Assembly (NCBI RefSeq): GCF_028858725.1
Contig: NC_084761.1
Span: forward strand, 21,420,501-21,484,500
DNA: 64,000 nt
Direction of reading: 5' to 3'
Source: Colius striatus
Lineage: Eukaryota; Chordata; Aves; Coliiformes; Coliidae
In this document: in pieces, positions 13,406 through 22,645 of the stretch
Numbering within the stretch: position 1 is the first letter of the stretch
How the letters are laid out: each line of letters starts with the position of its first letter
Program-made: the position numbers and the translations under genes
Notes under the pieces: generated by a model
Databases searched by the model: none
What the model was told of the DNA's origin: nothing
Seen by the model: only the letters and a program-made list of their open reading frames with translations

Positions 13406-13411
13406 AATAAA
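13406..13411 (+). terminator. Polyadenylation signal of chemokine copy 1
   Basis: Canonical AATAAA about 370 bases after the stop codon of copy 1, the first good signal on this strand, followed by a T-rich stretch. Confidence 0.6.
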
Positions 13412-14354
13412 ATGTAGGTCTTATTCTTCTGTTGTATTTTCCCTGGATCTCCTTTCTTCAAAGAAACTCAGCAGAACTTGACAAACCCCACTGTTGTAGC
13501 CTTCCTGGAGCTGAGTTGACCATCATTTGCATCCAGTGCTCTTGACTTGATGCCCTTTCAGGGAGATGTCTGTGGCATCCAAACGTGCATTTGAATGTAT
13601 GTCAGATGAGGTATTTCTGCTATAGGTAGTGAAAGAAGGGCAATAGCTAGGCACATGTCAGACATGATGAACATCTTTTACATGGAGGAATGAGAAGGGG
13701 ACAGGAAAAGATTTGCTCAAGGCAGAGACAAAAGCTGGGATGGCTGTCCCAGCCCTGAACTGCCAGCAAGGATTCAGGAAGACAAATTCCTTCCCAACAT
13801 AATCTGTTGTCTCCCTCGGTGCTGATTTGAGGGCATGATGTTGCCAGCAAGGAGCTGGGTGGTACAGCCAAATGCCCCACATCCAAGCACCAGCATTCGT
13901 GGGGCTAGGGTTTGTAGGCAGCTGTAAGGCCAGTAAAGAAATACAGGGGATGAGTGCAAGATCATTTGGCAGAGTTTTGGGATAGTTGGCTTCAGCAGGG
14001 AGAGAGCAAAAGAAAATGTCACCAAAGCTCAGGAAGGAAAACGGGTTGTAGGAGAAATGGGTAATAGCTGATTACACAGAAGAGCACCCCAAAAAACCTG
14101 CAGGCTTGGCCATCTGCATGGGGGAAATGACCAATATCTTTACAAGAGCCGGCTTCATAGGAAGAGGAAAACGTAATGTGTTTCAGGAAGCTCAGGCCCC
14201 CAGCAAGCCCCAAGCTGCTCGTTATCAGCAGCGTTGCAAGCTCAGCGGAGACGGGCAAAACCCCCGGCCCCGGGGCCTCCCGCCTGTGCCGCCTCACTTC
14301 TCCTATTTTCCGGCTCAAATAGGGGGATGCTGCCAGGCCAGGGATGGGGCCGGC
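13412..14354 (+). promoter_or_regulatory. Spacer and probable promoter of chemokine copy 2
   Basis: This spacer between tandem chemokine genes has no supported gene. It contains an octamer complement ATTTGCAT at 13525-13532 and, close to the next gene, GGGGCCTCCC at 14272-14281, which fits the NF-kB consensus GGGRNNYYCC but lies in GC-rich sequence where chance matches are common. A weak A/T element TCAAATAGGG at 14315-14324 lies about 40 bases before the start codon. Promoter roles are inferred. Confidence 0.3.
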
Positions 14355-15132
14355 ATGGCTGTGCGGGCTGCCCTGCTGCTGTGCGTGCTGCTGGCAACCC
14401 ACCACCTCGTGGAGGCAGGTGAGGCTCCTCTGCAGCGGGCTGGAGGGTGCTGAGGTCAGGGGCAACGAGGTTTTCAGAGGTGACATCTCTGAGGCTTAAA
14501 TACCACCGAGGCCCTTCTGCAAGCGAGTGTAGTGACCTGGTGGGACGTGGCGGGAGATGCAGGTTTGGGGGATGGTGGTGGGCTTCTGGGCAATGTGTGA
14601 GCCGTGGCCATGTGCCCCTCCAGCTCTCCTGGAAGCCAATGGCAACCTGAGCTGCCGCTGTGCCAAGACCACCAGGTCCTTCATTGCTCCTGAGAAATAC
14701 AGCAGCGTCGAGGTCCGGCCGGTGGGGAGCAGCTGCCGGCGCCTTGAGGTGGTGTAAGTGGCTCCCAGGACTGCAAGCCCTCTGGTCCCCCGACATCCTC
14801 CCTGAATTGTTTCCTTTTTGTGCTCTTTTTTTCTTTATGAGCAGCACAGGGGGGCTTGCTGAGCCTCTCCACTAGAGAAGGGCGAAGTGATGAAGGGCTG
14901 AAACCCCACGTGTTTTCTAGGATTAAGCTAAAAAGTCAGAAGACTGTCTGTGTGGATCCCAACACCCTTTGGGTGAAGAAACTCCTGCAAGACCTCCGGA
15001 ACCTGTAAGTCTCACTCCACCCCTAAGCCAAAGGGGCTCTCAGCAGTGTCAGAGCATCCTGTGGGGACCAGTTTTCACACGTTTCTCTCCCTTTCTGCTT
15101 TTGGCAGGAGGAAGAAAGAGGCTCCGCAATGA
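14355..15132 (+). CDS. CXCL13-like CXC chemokine, copy 2 (four exons)
   Basis: Coding exons are 14355-14418, 14624-14753, 14921-15004 and 15108-15132. Phases are 1, 2, 2 and exons 2 and 3 are the same lengths (130 and 84 nt) as in copy 1, giving exactly 100 residues. A 21-residue signal peptide is followed by a mature chain with CRC, a third Cys after VGSS, a fourth in TVCVDP, and the LWVKKLL C-terminal helix, ending in the short tail RKKEAPQ. No ELR is present. Aligned from the mature N-terminus to the helix, 40 of 71 residues match copy 1, so these two are the closest pair in the cluster and probably arose by tandem duplication. The introns are short and the whole coding span is under 0.8 kb. 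Receptor and expression cannot be read from sequence; CXCR5 is the known mammalian CXCL13 receptor. Confidence 0.92.
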
Positions 15133-15362
15133 GGAAGCTGACACGAGCGGGACAGCCAGATGTCACAAAACTGGACACTCCCCTTCCCGTTGTCGCCTTG
15201 CTCCCATATGGAGGGGAACATGCTGCTGCATGATGCCTTGAGCCCCTTTTTCCTTTGCATTTTCCTTCTTTAAGCCCTTGAAAATGCCAGTCTCCCTTTC
15301 CCCACCCTCCCACCCTGCAGCTGTGCACTGGGTGTCCTCTTCAGGCACAATCCAACAGATCC

Positions 15363-15368
15363 AATAAA
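15363..15368 (+). terminator. Polyadenylation signal of chemokine copy 2
   Basis: AATAAA (in 'ccaataaagaca') 230 bases after the stop of copy 2, with GT-rich sequence shortly after it ('gccattgtcacttgcatcc'). Confidence 0.7.
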
Positions 15369-15675
15369 GACAGTAGCCCTCAGCCATTGTCACTTGCATC
15401 CCTTCCCATGGCACACCAGGGGCTTGGGATGTGCAGGGCAGCAGGTCCCTGTGGGATGGGGAGCGAAGCAGGGGTCACTGGCATTTCTCCACCAAAAGCA
15501 GGGGGCAAGCAGATTCTAGCAGGCAGCGGCCCTGGCGGTTTCTGCCTGTTTCAGTGGGGAGGTGGTGTGGGACACATGCGAGCAGGGGAAGCAGCAGCAG
15601 GGAAGTGGAAGCACAGGGCAGGTCCTTTCCCCCTGCCCGGCGCTTCCCAGGCTGTGAAGTCCCGGCAGGGCTGGC

Positions 15676-15682
15676 TATAAAG
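15676..15682 (+). promoter_or_regulatory. TATA box of chemokine copy 3
   Basis: TATAAAG sits 41 bases before the ATG of copy 3. With the usual ~30-base spacing, transcription would start near 15706, leaving a leader of only about ten bases unless an upstream start or exon is used. The 300 bases between the polyadenylation signal of copy 2 and this box hold nothing else recognisable. Confidence 0.55.
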
Positions 15683-15716
15683 CAGTCCCCGTGGTGGGTC
15701 GGGGGGGGTGGCAAGG

Positions 15717-17108
15717 ATGCGGCTACTGCTGGTGGTGCTGGCCCTGGCCCTGCTCCTCAGCAACTTGGAGCCAGGGGGCGGTGAGTTTGTCTCCCCCTCC
15801 AAATCCCCAGGCAGAGGCATTGAGTACCCAGATGGGACTGAGCGTGGGCTTCTCTCAGCTTTCAGATTTGACTCTTTCCTCTCTTTGAGCTTCAGTTTAT
15901 CATTTAAGTTCAGTAGCTAAGCTGGAGAGGGATGCCTGGGACCAGGGAGGAATTTGCCTGATGGGTTTACACTGCTTCTCTTCAAGACTCCCATGAAACT
16001 TGGTGGGCAATGGGCTTAATTCATGAAATGTTGGTTAAGTTTTCAAACCCTGAAGCTGAACCTTCTCTGTATGAGTGAAAAGGAAGTTTTGAGTCTGTTT
16101 TGGGATGGAGTGGCCTCGCTGCCTGCTGCTGCAAACCCCATTAACACAAGCCTGACCCTGAAAATGGCTCTGTGAATGGGAGATGATGGGACGGTGGCAC
16201 AAGGATGGTGGGGTGGTGGTGGGGATTGGCTCCATCTGCTTCCCCCACGGGGGGCCGAGACCTGGCTGTGGGCTGCTCTGGGGTGCAGGTCTGTCGCTGG
16301 AGAGCCTGCTGACCAACATGAGGTGCAAGTGCATCAAATCGACTGCCCAGGTCATCAACTTGGGGCTGATACTTGCCATTGATGTTACGCCACCGGGTAT
16401 TCACTGCAGGAGGAAGGAGATCATGTAAGTGGAAAGGCTGCAAACCCGTTCTTGCCAACTGCTTGCTCGAGTACCAGCGCAAAAAATCTGCGGGCGCTTG
16501 CACCCTCTCCAAAACCCCCAGATCTTGCAGTGGCTCTTGCAAGGCACAGGCTGTTGTGCAGGATGCCACTGCCCATTTTAAAGGGGGGTACCCCCAGTGT
16601 GGCTCTTGAAGCCAAGGTCAAGGCCCCAAAAAATCCCACCAGTCTCCTGGCAAGGGTTGCAGGGCTGTGCTCCTAACTGTGCTGGGTGGCAAGAGGGGTT
16701 TTCTCTGCAGAAAAACTTTGGGGAAGAGATGTGCGTGGGGCTGAGGGGCATCTCATCACCTTGCAGCCTCACCCTGAAGAAAAACAAGAAGCTGTGCGTG
16801 GCTCCCGAGGCGCCTTGGATCCAGCTCCTCATCCTCAAGCTGACGCAGAGGTACCCAACACCCAGCAACTGAAAAACAAGCAGCACCTCAAAGGCATCGG
16901 CAGGGTGATCTCCTCACAACTCCCTGATTTCCGTTTCTTTCCTCCCCCTAAAATCTGCAGGAATGCCACCAAAAAAGAAGCGCTGGGGCGGTGGCGGCGG
17001 GAAGCGGAGCGGGGGGCTGAGGGAGCAGGGTCTCTCCCAACATCTGGGTACAAACAAGAAGAACCGGCAGGGGTTAATTGTTCCTCTGCGGGGACAGTAG
17101 CAATGTGA
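15717..17108 (+). CDS. CXCL13: CXCL13 chemokine, copy 3, with long C-terminal tail
   Basis: Coding exons are 15717-15780, 16289-16424, 16767-16850 and 16961-17108, GT-AG throughout, phases 1, 2, 2, predicting 143 residues. The signal peptide spans the first ~21 residues (MRLLLVVLALALLLSNLEPG). The mature chain has LTNMRCKC, a third Cys in GIHCRRKEII, a fourth in KKNKKLCVAP, and the helix APWIQLL. The CRRKEII..LKKNK..CV.P.A.WIQ blocks match human CXCL13 (CPRKEII..KKNKSIVCVDPQAEWIQ) better than those of the other copies. Exon 2 is 6 nt longer than in them, adding two residues before CXC. Exon 4 stays open for 48 residues: it is basic at first (NATKKEALGRWRREAER), then Gly/Ser rich. Human CXCL13 is 109 residues, so this tail is long for the family. 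An alternative last exon cannot be excluded. Mammalian CXCL13 draws B cells through CXCR5; that role here is by homology. Confidence 0.87.
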
Positions 17109-17300
17109 CCCCCCTGCGGTGAGACACGCGCGGCACAGTGCCAGTGCTTGCTCTGCTCCCGGCAAAATGGCAGGGGCAGGAGCCCTCCCCCCCTCCCCCA
17201 CACCCCAAAAAAGGCTTGTCCCTTGGGCACCCAGCATTACCCTCCTTTTGGGTGCCTGTGCTGCTCCTGCATATGATGGCAGCCCATCCTGGGGACCATC

Positions 17301-17306
17301 AATAAA
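17301..17306 (+). terminator. Polyadenylation signal of CXCL13
   Basis: AATAAA in 'catcaataaaaggatg', about 190 bases after the stop codon of copy 3. Confidence 0.75.
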
Positions 17307-17644
17307 AGGATGAACATGCTTTACCCCTTGGCAGCTCTTTCCTTATGGGTTTGTATAAAGATTGAGACTTTTGGTGTGGGGGAGTTGGACTGGAGTGTAG
17401 CACCCACCATGAAGCCCTTGGCTGCTTTGCCACAGAGCATTTCTTCACCTGCCTTTCCCAAGTTTTCATGCCTTTTTGCCCTGGGAGGAGTGGGTTGGGC
17501 TATGGGAGGCTAGCAGGAGCTGGAGGGGGACTGACCCCCACAGCTTTGTGGTACTGGCTGCCAGTTGTGCAAGCACGGGAGAAATGGGAGATGCTGGGAA
17601 ATTTCCCAGTGACTGGCTGAGCTTCTCTCTGTAGCCTCCTATTT

Positions 17645-17834
17645 CACTGTTCAGGTGAGGAAGCCCTGGCACAGACTGCCCAGGGAGGGTGTGGAATCTC
17701 CTCTGAAGGACTTCATAACCCACTTGGATGTGTTCCTGTGCAACTTGATTGAGGTGAACCTGCTTTAGCAGGGGGAGTGGACTAGATGATCTCTGAAGGT
17801 CTCTTCCAACTTCTACCATTCTGTGATTGTATGA
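17645..17834 (+). mobile_element. CR1 LINE 3'-end fragment
   Basis: Blocks 'aagccctggcacagactgcc', 'gtgttcctgtgcaacttga', 'ctgctttagcaggggg', 'ggactagatgatctctgaag' and 'taccattctgtgattgtatg' are the standard CR1 3' end, including the terminal octamer-like unit. It is a plus-orientation, 5'-truncated, non-coding copy in the gap between the convergent CXCL13 and CNOT6L genes. Sequence on either side (17307-17644, 17835-18165) shows nothing else I can name. Confidence 0.9.
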
Positions 17835-18165
17835 AAACATCCCCATGGCACCTCAGCACTGCATAAGAATGTCCCTTGGCCTTGTAGATTGAGGTGATGC
17901 ACATGGGAACTCAATGCTGCACAAAATTATCCCCATTTACAAATCTGTTTTGGCCATGCTGGTGCCTGAGGTCTGGGCACCTCTCCGGAAGGGTAGGAAT
18001 CAAATTTGTGGCACTCACCCCACCATCCTGGGTGCCAAAAGTGTGTCCCAGCACAGTAGCAAGCTAGGAAACACCCAGCTGGTCCCCCCGCCCCATTCCC
18101 CTCCTTCCCACCCATCTGCCTCTCAGGAACCACAGCAGGAGACAAGAGTGGTTGCAAAAGGGCTG

Positions 18166-18171
18166 TTTATT
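18166..18171 (-). terminator. Candidate distal polyadenylation signal of CNOT6L
   Basis: On the minus strand AATAAA is followed after about 12 bases by 'ttgcaaccactcttgtctcc' and then 'tgctgtggttcctgag', the GT/T-rich arrangement expected downstream of a cleavage site. No other minus-strand gene is seen to the right before the CNOT6L stop codon at 25953. It could therefore end a ~7.8 kb CNOT6L 3' UTR (about 6.8 kb without the inserted LTR). Mammalian CNOT6L transcripts also have a very long 3' UTR, as I recall. This is inference; an unrelated non-coding transcript is the alternative. Confidence 0.35.
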
Positions 18172-18189
18172 GCCTACAGAAGGAAATAA

Positions 18190-21100
18190 GAGTACAGAAG
18201 TAGGAAAGAACAAGCAGATATTTAGCTCTGTCCATCATGTGTGAGCAGCACCCCATCTCCATGGTGCAGAGTATGTGTGGGGAGGGGATTCTGCTTAAAA
18301 AAAATTAAAAGGGAAGAAAAAAAGCAACAATTCAGGTTTTTGAGGACCTCCCTCTGCTGAGCTGCCCTAAGGTTACAGCAAGGCAGGGCTGCTGAGCTCA
18401 GCCAGCGTTGTTGTTTTGTCTGGCCCCAGTCTGTGCCAGGGAGCAGGTCTTCCCCGTGCCTGGGTCCCTGCTCAATGAGAACTTGCTTTCTTGGTGAGTT
18501 ATTGCCAGGGGAATTGCACTGTGGCATGGCCCTTTCTCCAAAACACAAGTTTTTTCAGGGAGTGCTTTCAAAGGATCCTCTTGAAAAAGCACCGGAGAGA
18601 GCTGGAGAGAAGGTGGCGTGTTTATTCTCTTGGGAAACGTGGGACAGAAGCTGCTCAGGTTTTGCTGCTCAGGTCTCAGCTGAAGGCCACTGCTCTTCTA
18701 AGTGTGGTGCAGAGGGCTGGTGGCAAAGCGTTGTGCCTGTGGAGCCTGCCCTGTCCTGGTGTTGGGGCTGGTGGAGAAGGCAGGTGAGGCAAATTCAGGG
18801 CCAAGGGGCCAGCAGCGGCTCCAGCTTCCGCAAGCTGCAGGATGCGTCCATCCAAGCACCCAGCACGCTTTCGATACAAAGCAGAGTTGCCATTTCCATA
18901 AAGCAAGATCCAAACACCCCTCAAATTGTCAGCCTAAGCATGCCCAAGAGTGACACTGCAGCTTCCTCCCATCTCCACATGCACCTCCATCTTTGAGGCG
19001 CCAGGACTTTGCAGTTGCAAAGGCAACACACAAGAAAGAAATCCAGCTTAAAAAAAACCCTGATACCCCAAAATAAACCACCGTGGGAATGGGGTGGGAG
19101 GGGGCTCCCATCACCGCTCCCCCAGCCTGTGAGTTGATGAATTAAGGGCATATTTAGCTGACGTGATGCACACAAACGCTTTTAATAGCCTGGAAAACAA
19201 ACACACCATGTGATAATCAGAAATGGAAAACAAAGTCATGTAACATGTCACTTGCAAAGAAAAGCCACCCTGAGGGTTGGAGGCTTTTGGTTGGGTTGGG
19301 GTTTTTTTTTTTTGCTTTGGAACAAAGAACAATACAGACAAAAATAAATGCCTAAAGTGTAGGAACCATTTGACACAGAGGACAAGACCAAGTACCACCT
19401 TGCTCTGACCTTCACTGCTCCAAGGGTGAGGCTTTGCAACCTAAACATGCCATATGATTGCAGTGGGGGCAGGAAAAAAAGAGAAAGCTGTAGTGCTTGG
19501 CTTGCTTTACCAGCACTGATTAGACACCCTGAAGTACCAAAGTACCCCAGCATTTCCCTACCTTCATGCTTACTTTCAGATGGACTCTTAAGGAACTGTA
19601 CACTTGAAATCCGTCACCCTCAAATGCAGCCAAACCAGCAAACTTTATCATCTCTTAAGACTTTTTGCAGAGTCATATTTTTCTTAGGATGAAGGAGTTC
19701 TCTAAAGGTGTTAATTTTGTCCCTGTTCAGAGAGCGGAATGCCTGTGCCTGCCTCACTGTCATGGTTTGACATGAAGCCATTTCTGGTAAGGGGGAAGGG
19801 GCTGTAAAGATGGCTGCTGTAAGAAGTTGCTCAAAACTCTCCCCAGCTCTGAGCCAGACCCACTGCTGGGGCTGAGCTAATTGGGTGCCTCCACAATCCC
19901 TTTTAATAAGCAGCAGCTGGAAGAAGAGGGTTCTTCCTGTTCCTTCTGGTTCTCTCCTTCTTTCTTTTTCTGGCTGGTGGTGGTGCAAAGAGTTGGGAGA
20001 GAAGCAACCATGTGGACCTCAAGGTCAGTGAGGGAAGAGAGGAGGTGTGCTAGAGCAGACACTTCCCTTGCATCTTGTGAAGAGGACTGGTGAAGCAGTG
20101 ATTTGTTTGCATTCATCAGGGGCAGTGACTATGCCCAGAGGAGGCCATGTCCTGTGGGAGGGACCCTGTATCTGCAGAAGCTGCAACTGTGGGGATGAGC
20201 CCACACCAGAGAAGTTGGTTAAGGATTGTGTCCCAGGGGAGGGAGTCTGTATTGGAGCAGGGGAAGAATGACAGGAGTTGTTCTCATCTGAGAAGACAGA
20301 AGCAGCAGAGCCTATCTGTGAGAGACTGACCATATCTCCCATTCCCTGCCCCCATGAGCCGTTGAGAGGGGAGGAGGTAGAGATATCAGGAGTGGTGAGC
20401 TGGGCCCGGTAAGAAAGGAGGGATGGAGGAGGGAGATCTTAAAGGTTGTAATTTTCTCAGTCATCCTACTCTCTTTTTGCTTTTTGCTGTTTCTTGTAGG
20501 TAGTAGAATAAGCTTTCCTTACTTTCCTCTCTAAGTTGAGTACTGGAGTCTGTTTTGCCTGAACAGTAATTGGCAGCGAGCCCTCTCTGCTCTTGTCTCA
20601 ACACACAATATCCTTGCTTATCTTTTTACTCCCATTTTGCTGGGGCCTCCACCATCCTAATGAGGATGGGGCTGAATGGAGGGCACTGAGCGAGACTGTC
20701 GTGGAGCTTCATTGCTGGCTGGGCAAAACCACAACACTCACCTGCTCTGGTTTTTGTCCCTGCTCACATTTCCTGGAAGAAAGGCAAATTCGTGGTTGAT
20801 GCCAGTGCAAAGACTGGTCACAGAGGAAGATACTGTATCCCTTAGAGCTGTGTCTGGATCTAGAGTCTTATAATCTCCTTCTAAAATTGTTTTGAATATT
20901 AAAAGGGAGTTCTTGGCTGACGCTTGGCATAGACATTTAAGAGGTGAATGGTTTCCACTAGGTTCTCTTGGGATTTGTGCTGCCTTTGAACACTGAAGGG
21001 TAGGAACAGGAGGGCATATGACTGTACTTCTGTCATCTCAGAAGCACCTGCAGGTCACCAGATGCTTTTCCTCACTAAGAGATGGGGAGACTCAGCTAAT

Positions 21101-22600
21101 AGTAGCCTCTATCAGAAAAACCTGAACTTCTCTGCATCTGGGGCTCATTTCTCTTCTGATCGTTGACACATGGAGTCCCCTGTTCCCCTGGGTAAAAACC
21201 CCTCCAAGACTCAGCACTTCATCTCCTTCTAGGACACACCAAATGAGGTAGGAGGGGCTTTTCAACAGGTGTGCTCAGTGCTGAAACCACACAGCTTCTG
21301 CAGCCAATATGAACTTCAAGTCTTGTATGCTGTTTGGCTTCCCACCAGGCAGTTTTGGTTGTGAAGAACACCCAGATGGACACCACACTTGTGTGGTAAC
21401 CAAGCAGGACACAGAATCCTCCTGCTGTGTGCCAGGCAGGGATGTGCTTACATCAGTCATCTGCCCATACAAGAGGGTGAAGATCCTTCCTTTGGTTCAA
21501 AACAGGCCTTACATCTTCGTTACCATTACAAGAAGAATTATACAGAAGCCAGTAACAGAGGAATCATAACTGCATACAAAGCTGAGGTTGCTGCGGAGAG
21601 GACAACGGCTACTTGTGAGTAAATTCCCTTTTAAAGCAGTATGAGAGTGGTTATTGCATTTGTGTGGTGTTTCTAATGCAAACTGGTGACTTGGTTTGGA
21701 TGGGAGTTTAGTTCCACTCTGCAATGCCGAATTTCATGCCAAAGGAAGGTTTTGATGTTAAAACTTGTGAGGGCATTGTGGAAAGGACGTAACTGCTGTT
21801 GTGCTGCTGGGTTTAAAACTGGTCTTAAGTAAGGAGTGGCAGATCCCTTCTAGTTCTTGCTCCCTACCAAGCAGTCATGAAAATTGTATTCCTGGTCTGG
21901 AATCTAAGTGTTTCCTCAACCAATCTCCTAAATTAACAGATAAACTCTGGATTTCAACGATTTCACTTTCCTGCTTCCCTCTTGCTGCCTGCCCAAGACC
22001 AACCCTAGAGGAAAAAAGGGGTATCAACCTTACAGGTCTCACATTCTTGCTCACTTTTTGTACCTCATGTCTCACAAGTCAGCTGTGGAAAGCCAGTTTC
22101 CAAAAACTCGATCCTGGGGATTAAGATGGAGCTGCAGATGCTCAGCACCTTTGAAAAGTGGGCCTTGGGGACTCAAGAGTATAAAGGAGGATTTAGGTGG
22201 GAGACTGTCAGCCATAGGCAGCGTTACCCAAACGCTGAAAATCACGGTACGTTTCCGAAAGCTGCGTTAGGTCACTGCAAGTGCTGCTGAAAAGGTTTAT
22301 GGGTCAAAGGTTTTGGCTTTCTAGTTTATAAGACACAGAACAGCGAGGACTTGGGAATGCCGAGACCCTTCCTGGATGTTTCTGCAGACTAACCGGGGGT
22401 GGCTTCCAACAGCTTACTGACAAAATGAAGTATCTTCTCAACAAGTGCTAGAAAGGGATGACAAAAGCTTTTAAGGAAGGCAAATGGGAAGGAAAGCTGG
22501 TCTCAGGCCCCGTTGTGCCATACCTGACTTCAGTGTGTGGTAACCAAACCTTCACACTCCTTATGTGGAAATAAGGAAACAAAAATATTCAGCTACATTG
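18190..22600 (-). other. Possible distal 3' UTR of CNOT6L, interrupted by a solo LTR
   Basis: No coding gene is supported on either strand. The longest open frame (plus strand, 18433-18996, 187 codons) has no recognisable domain, no splice context and a composition (many Trp, Cys, Ser) typical of chance. The stretch ends, reading leftward, at a good minus-strand polyadenylation signal, so it may be transcribed as the far part of the CNOT6L 3' UTR. The LTR at 19758-20736 is listed separately. Confidence 0.35.
19758..20736 (+). mobile_element. Solo LTR of an avian endogenous retrovirus (ERVL-like)
   Basis: A 979-base fossil LTR. It starts TGTCATGGTTTGACA and ends CCACAACA, giving the TG...CA ends of retroviral LTRs. 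It is flanked by a perfect 5-base target-site duplication, CTCAC, at 19753-19757 and 20737-20741. Near its 3' end are an 'agaataagctttcc' polyadenylation-type region and a 'aattggcagcgagccctctc' block like those in known bird ERV LTRs. No internal retroviral region is present, so it is most likely the product of LTR-LTR recombination. The 5-base duplication and end sequence favour an ERVL-type family; subfamily was not determined. The intact duplication suggests a moderately recent insertion. It lies antisense to CNOT6L. Confidence 0.8.
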
Positions 22601-22618
22601 TACAAAATTCTCTTTTTT

Positions 22619-22645
22619 TATATATATATACACACACACACACAC
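22619..22645. repeat. (TA)n(CA)n microsatellite
   Basis: Six TA units followed directly by seven CA units, after a T run. It lies within the presumed CNOT6L 3' UTR and would read as (TG)n(TA)n in that transcript. Confidence 0.95.

Noticed and set aside
14242-14847. 201-codon minus-strand open frame across chemokine copy 2
   Set aside because: It is the antisense shadow of GC-rich coding exons of the chemokine gene, which has full splice and motif support on the plus strand.
18433-18996. 187-codon plus-strand open frame
   Set aside because: No recognisable domain, no splice partners, a Trp/Cys/Ser-rich random-looking composition, and it lies opposite the presumed CNOT6L 3' UTR.
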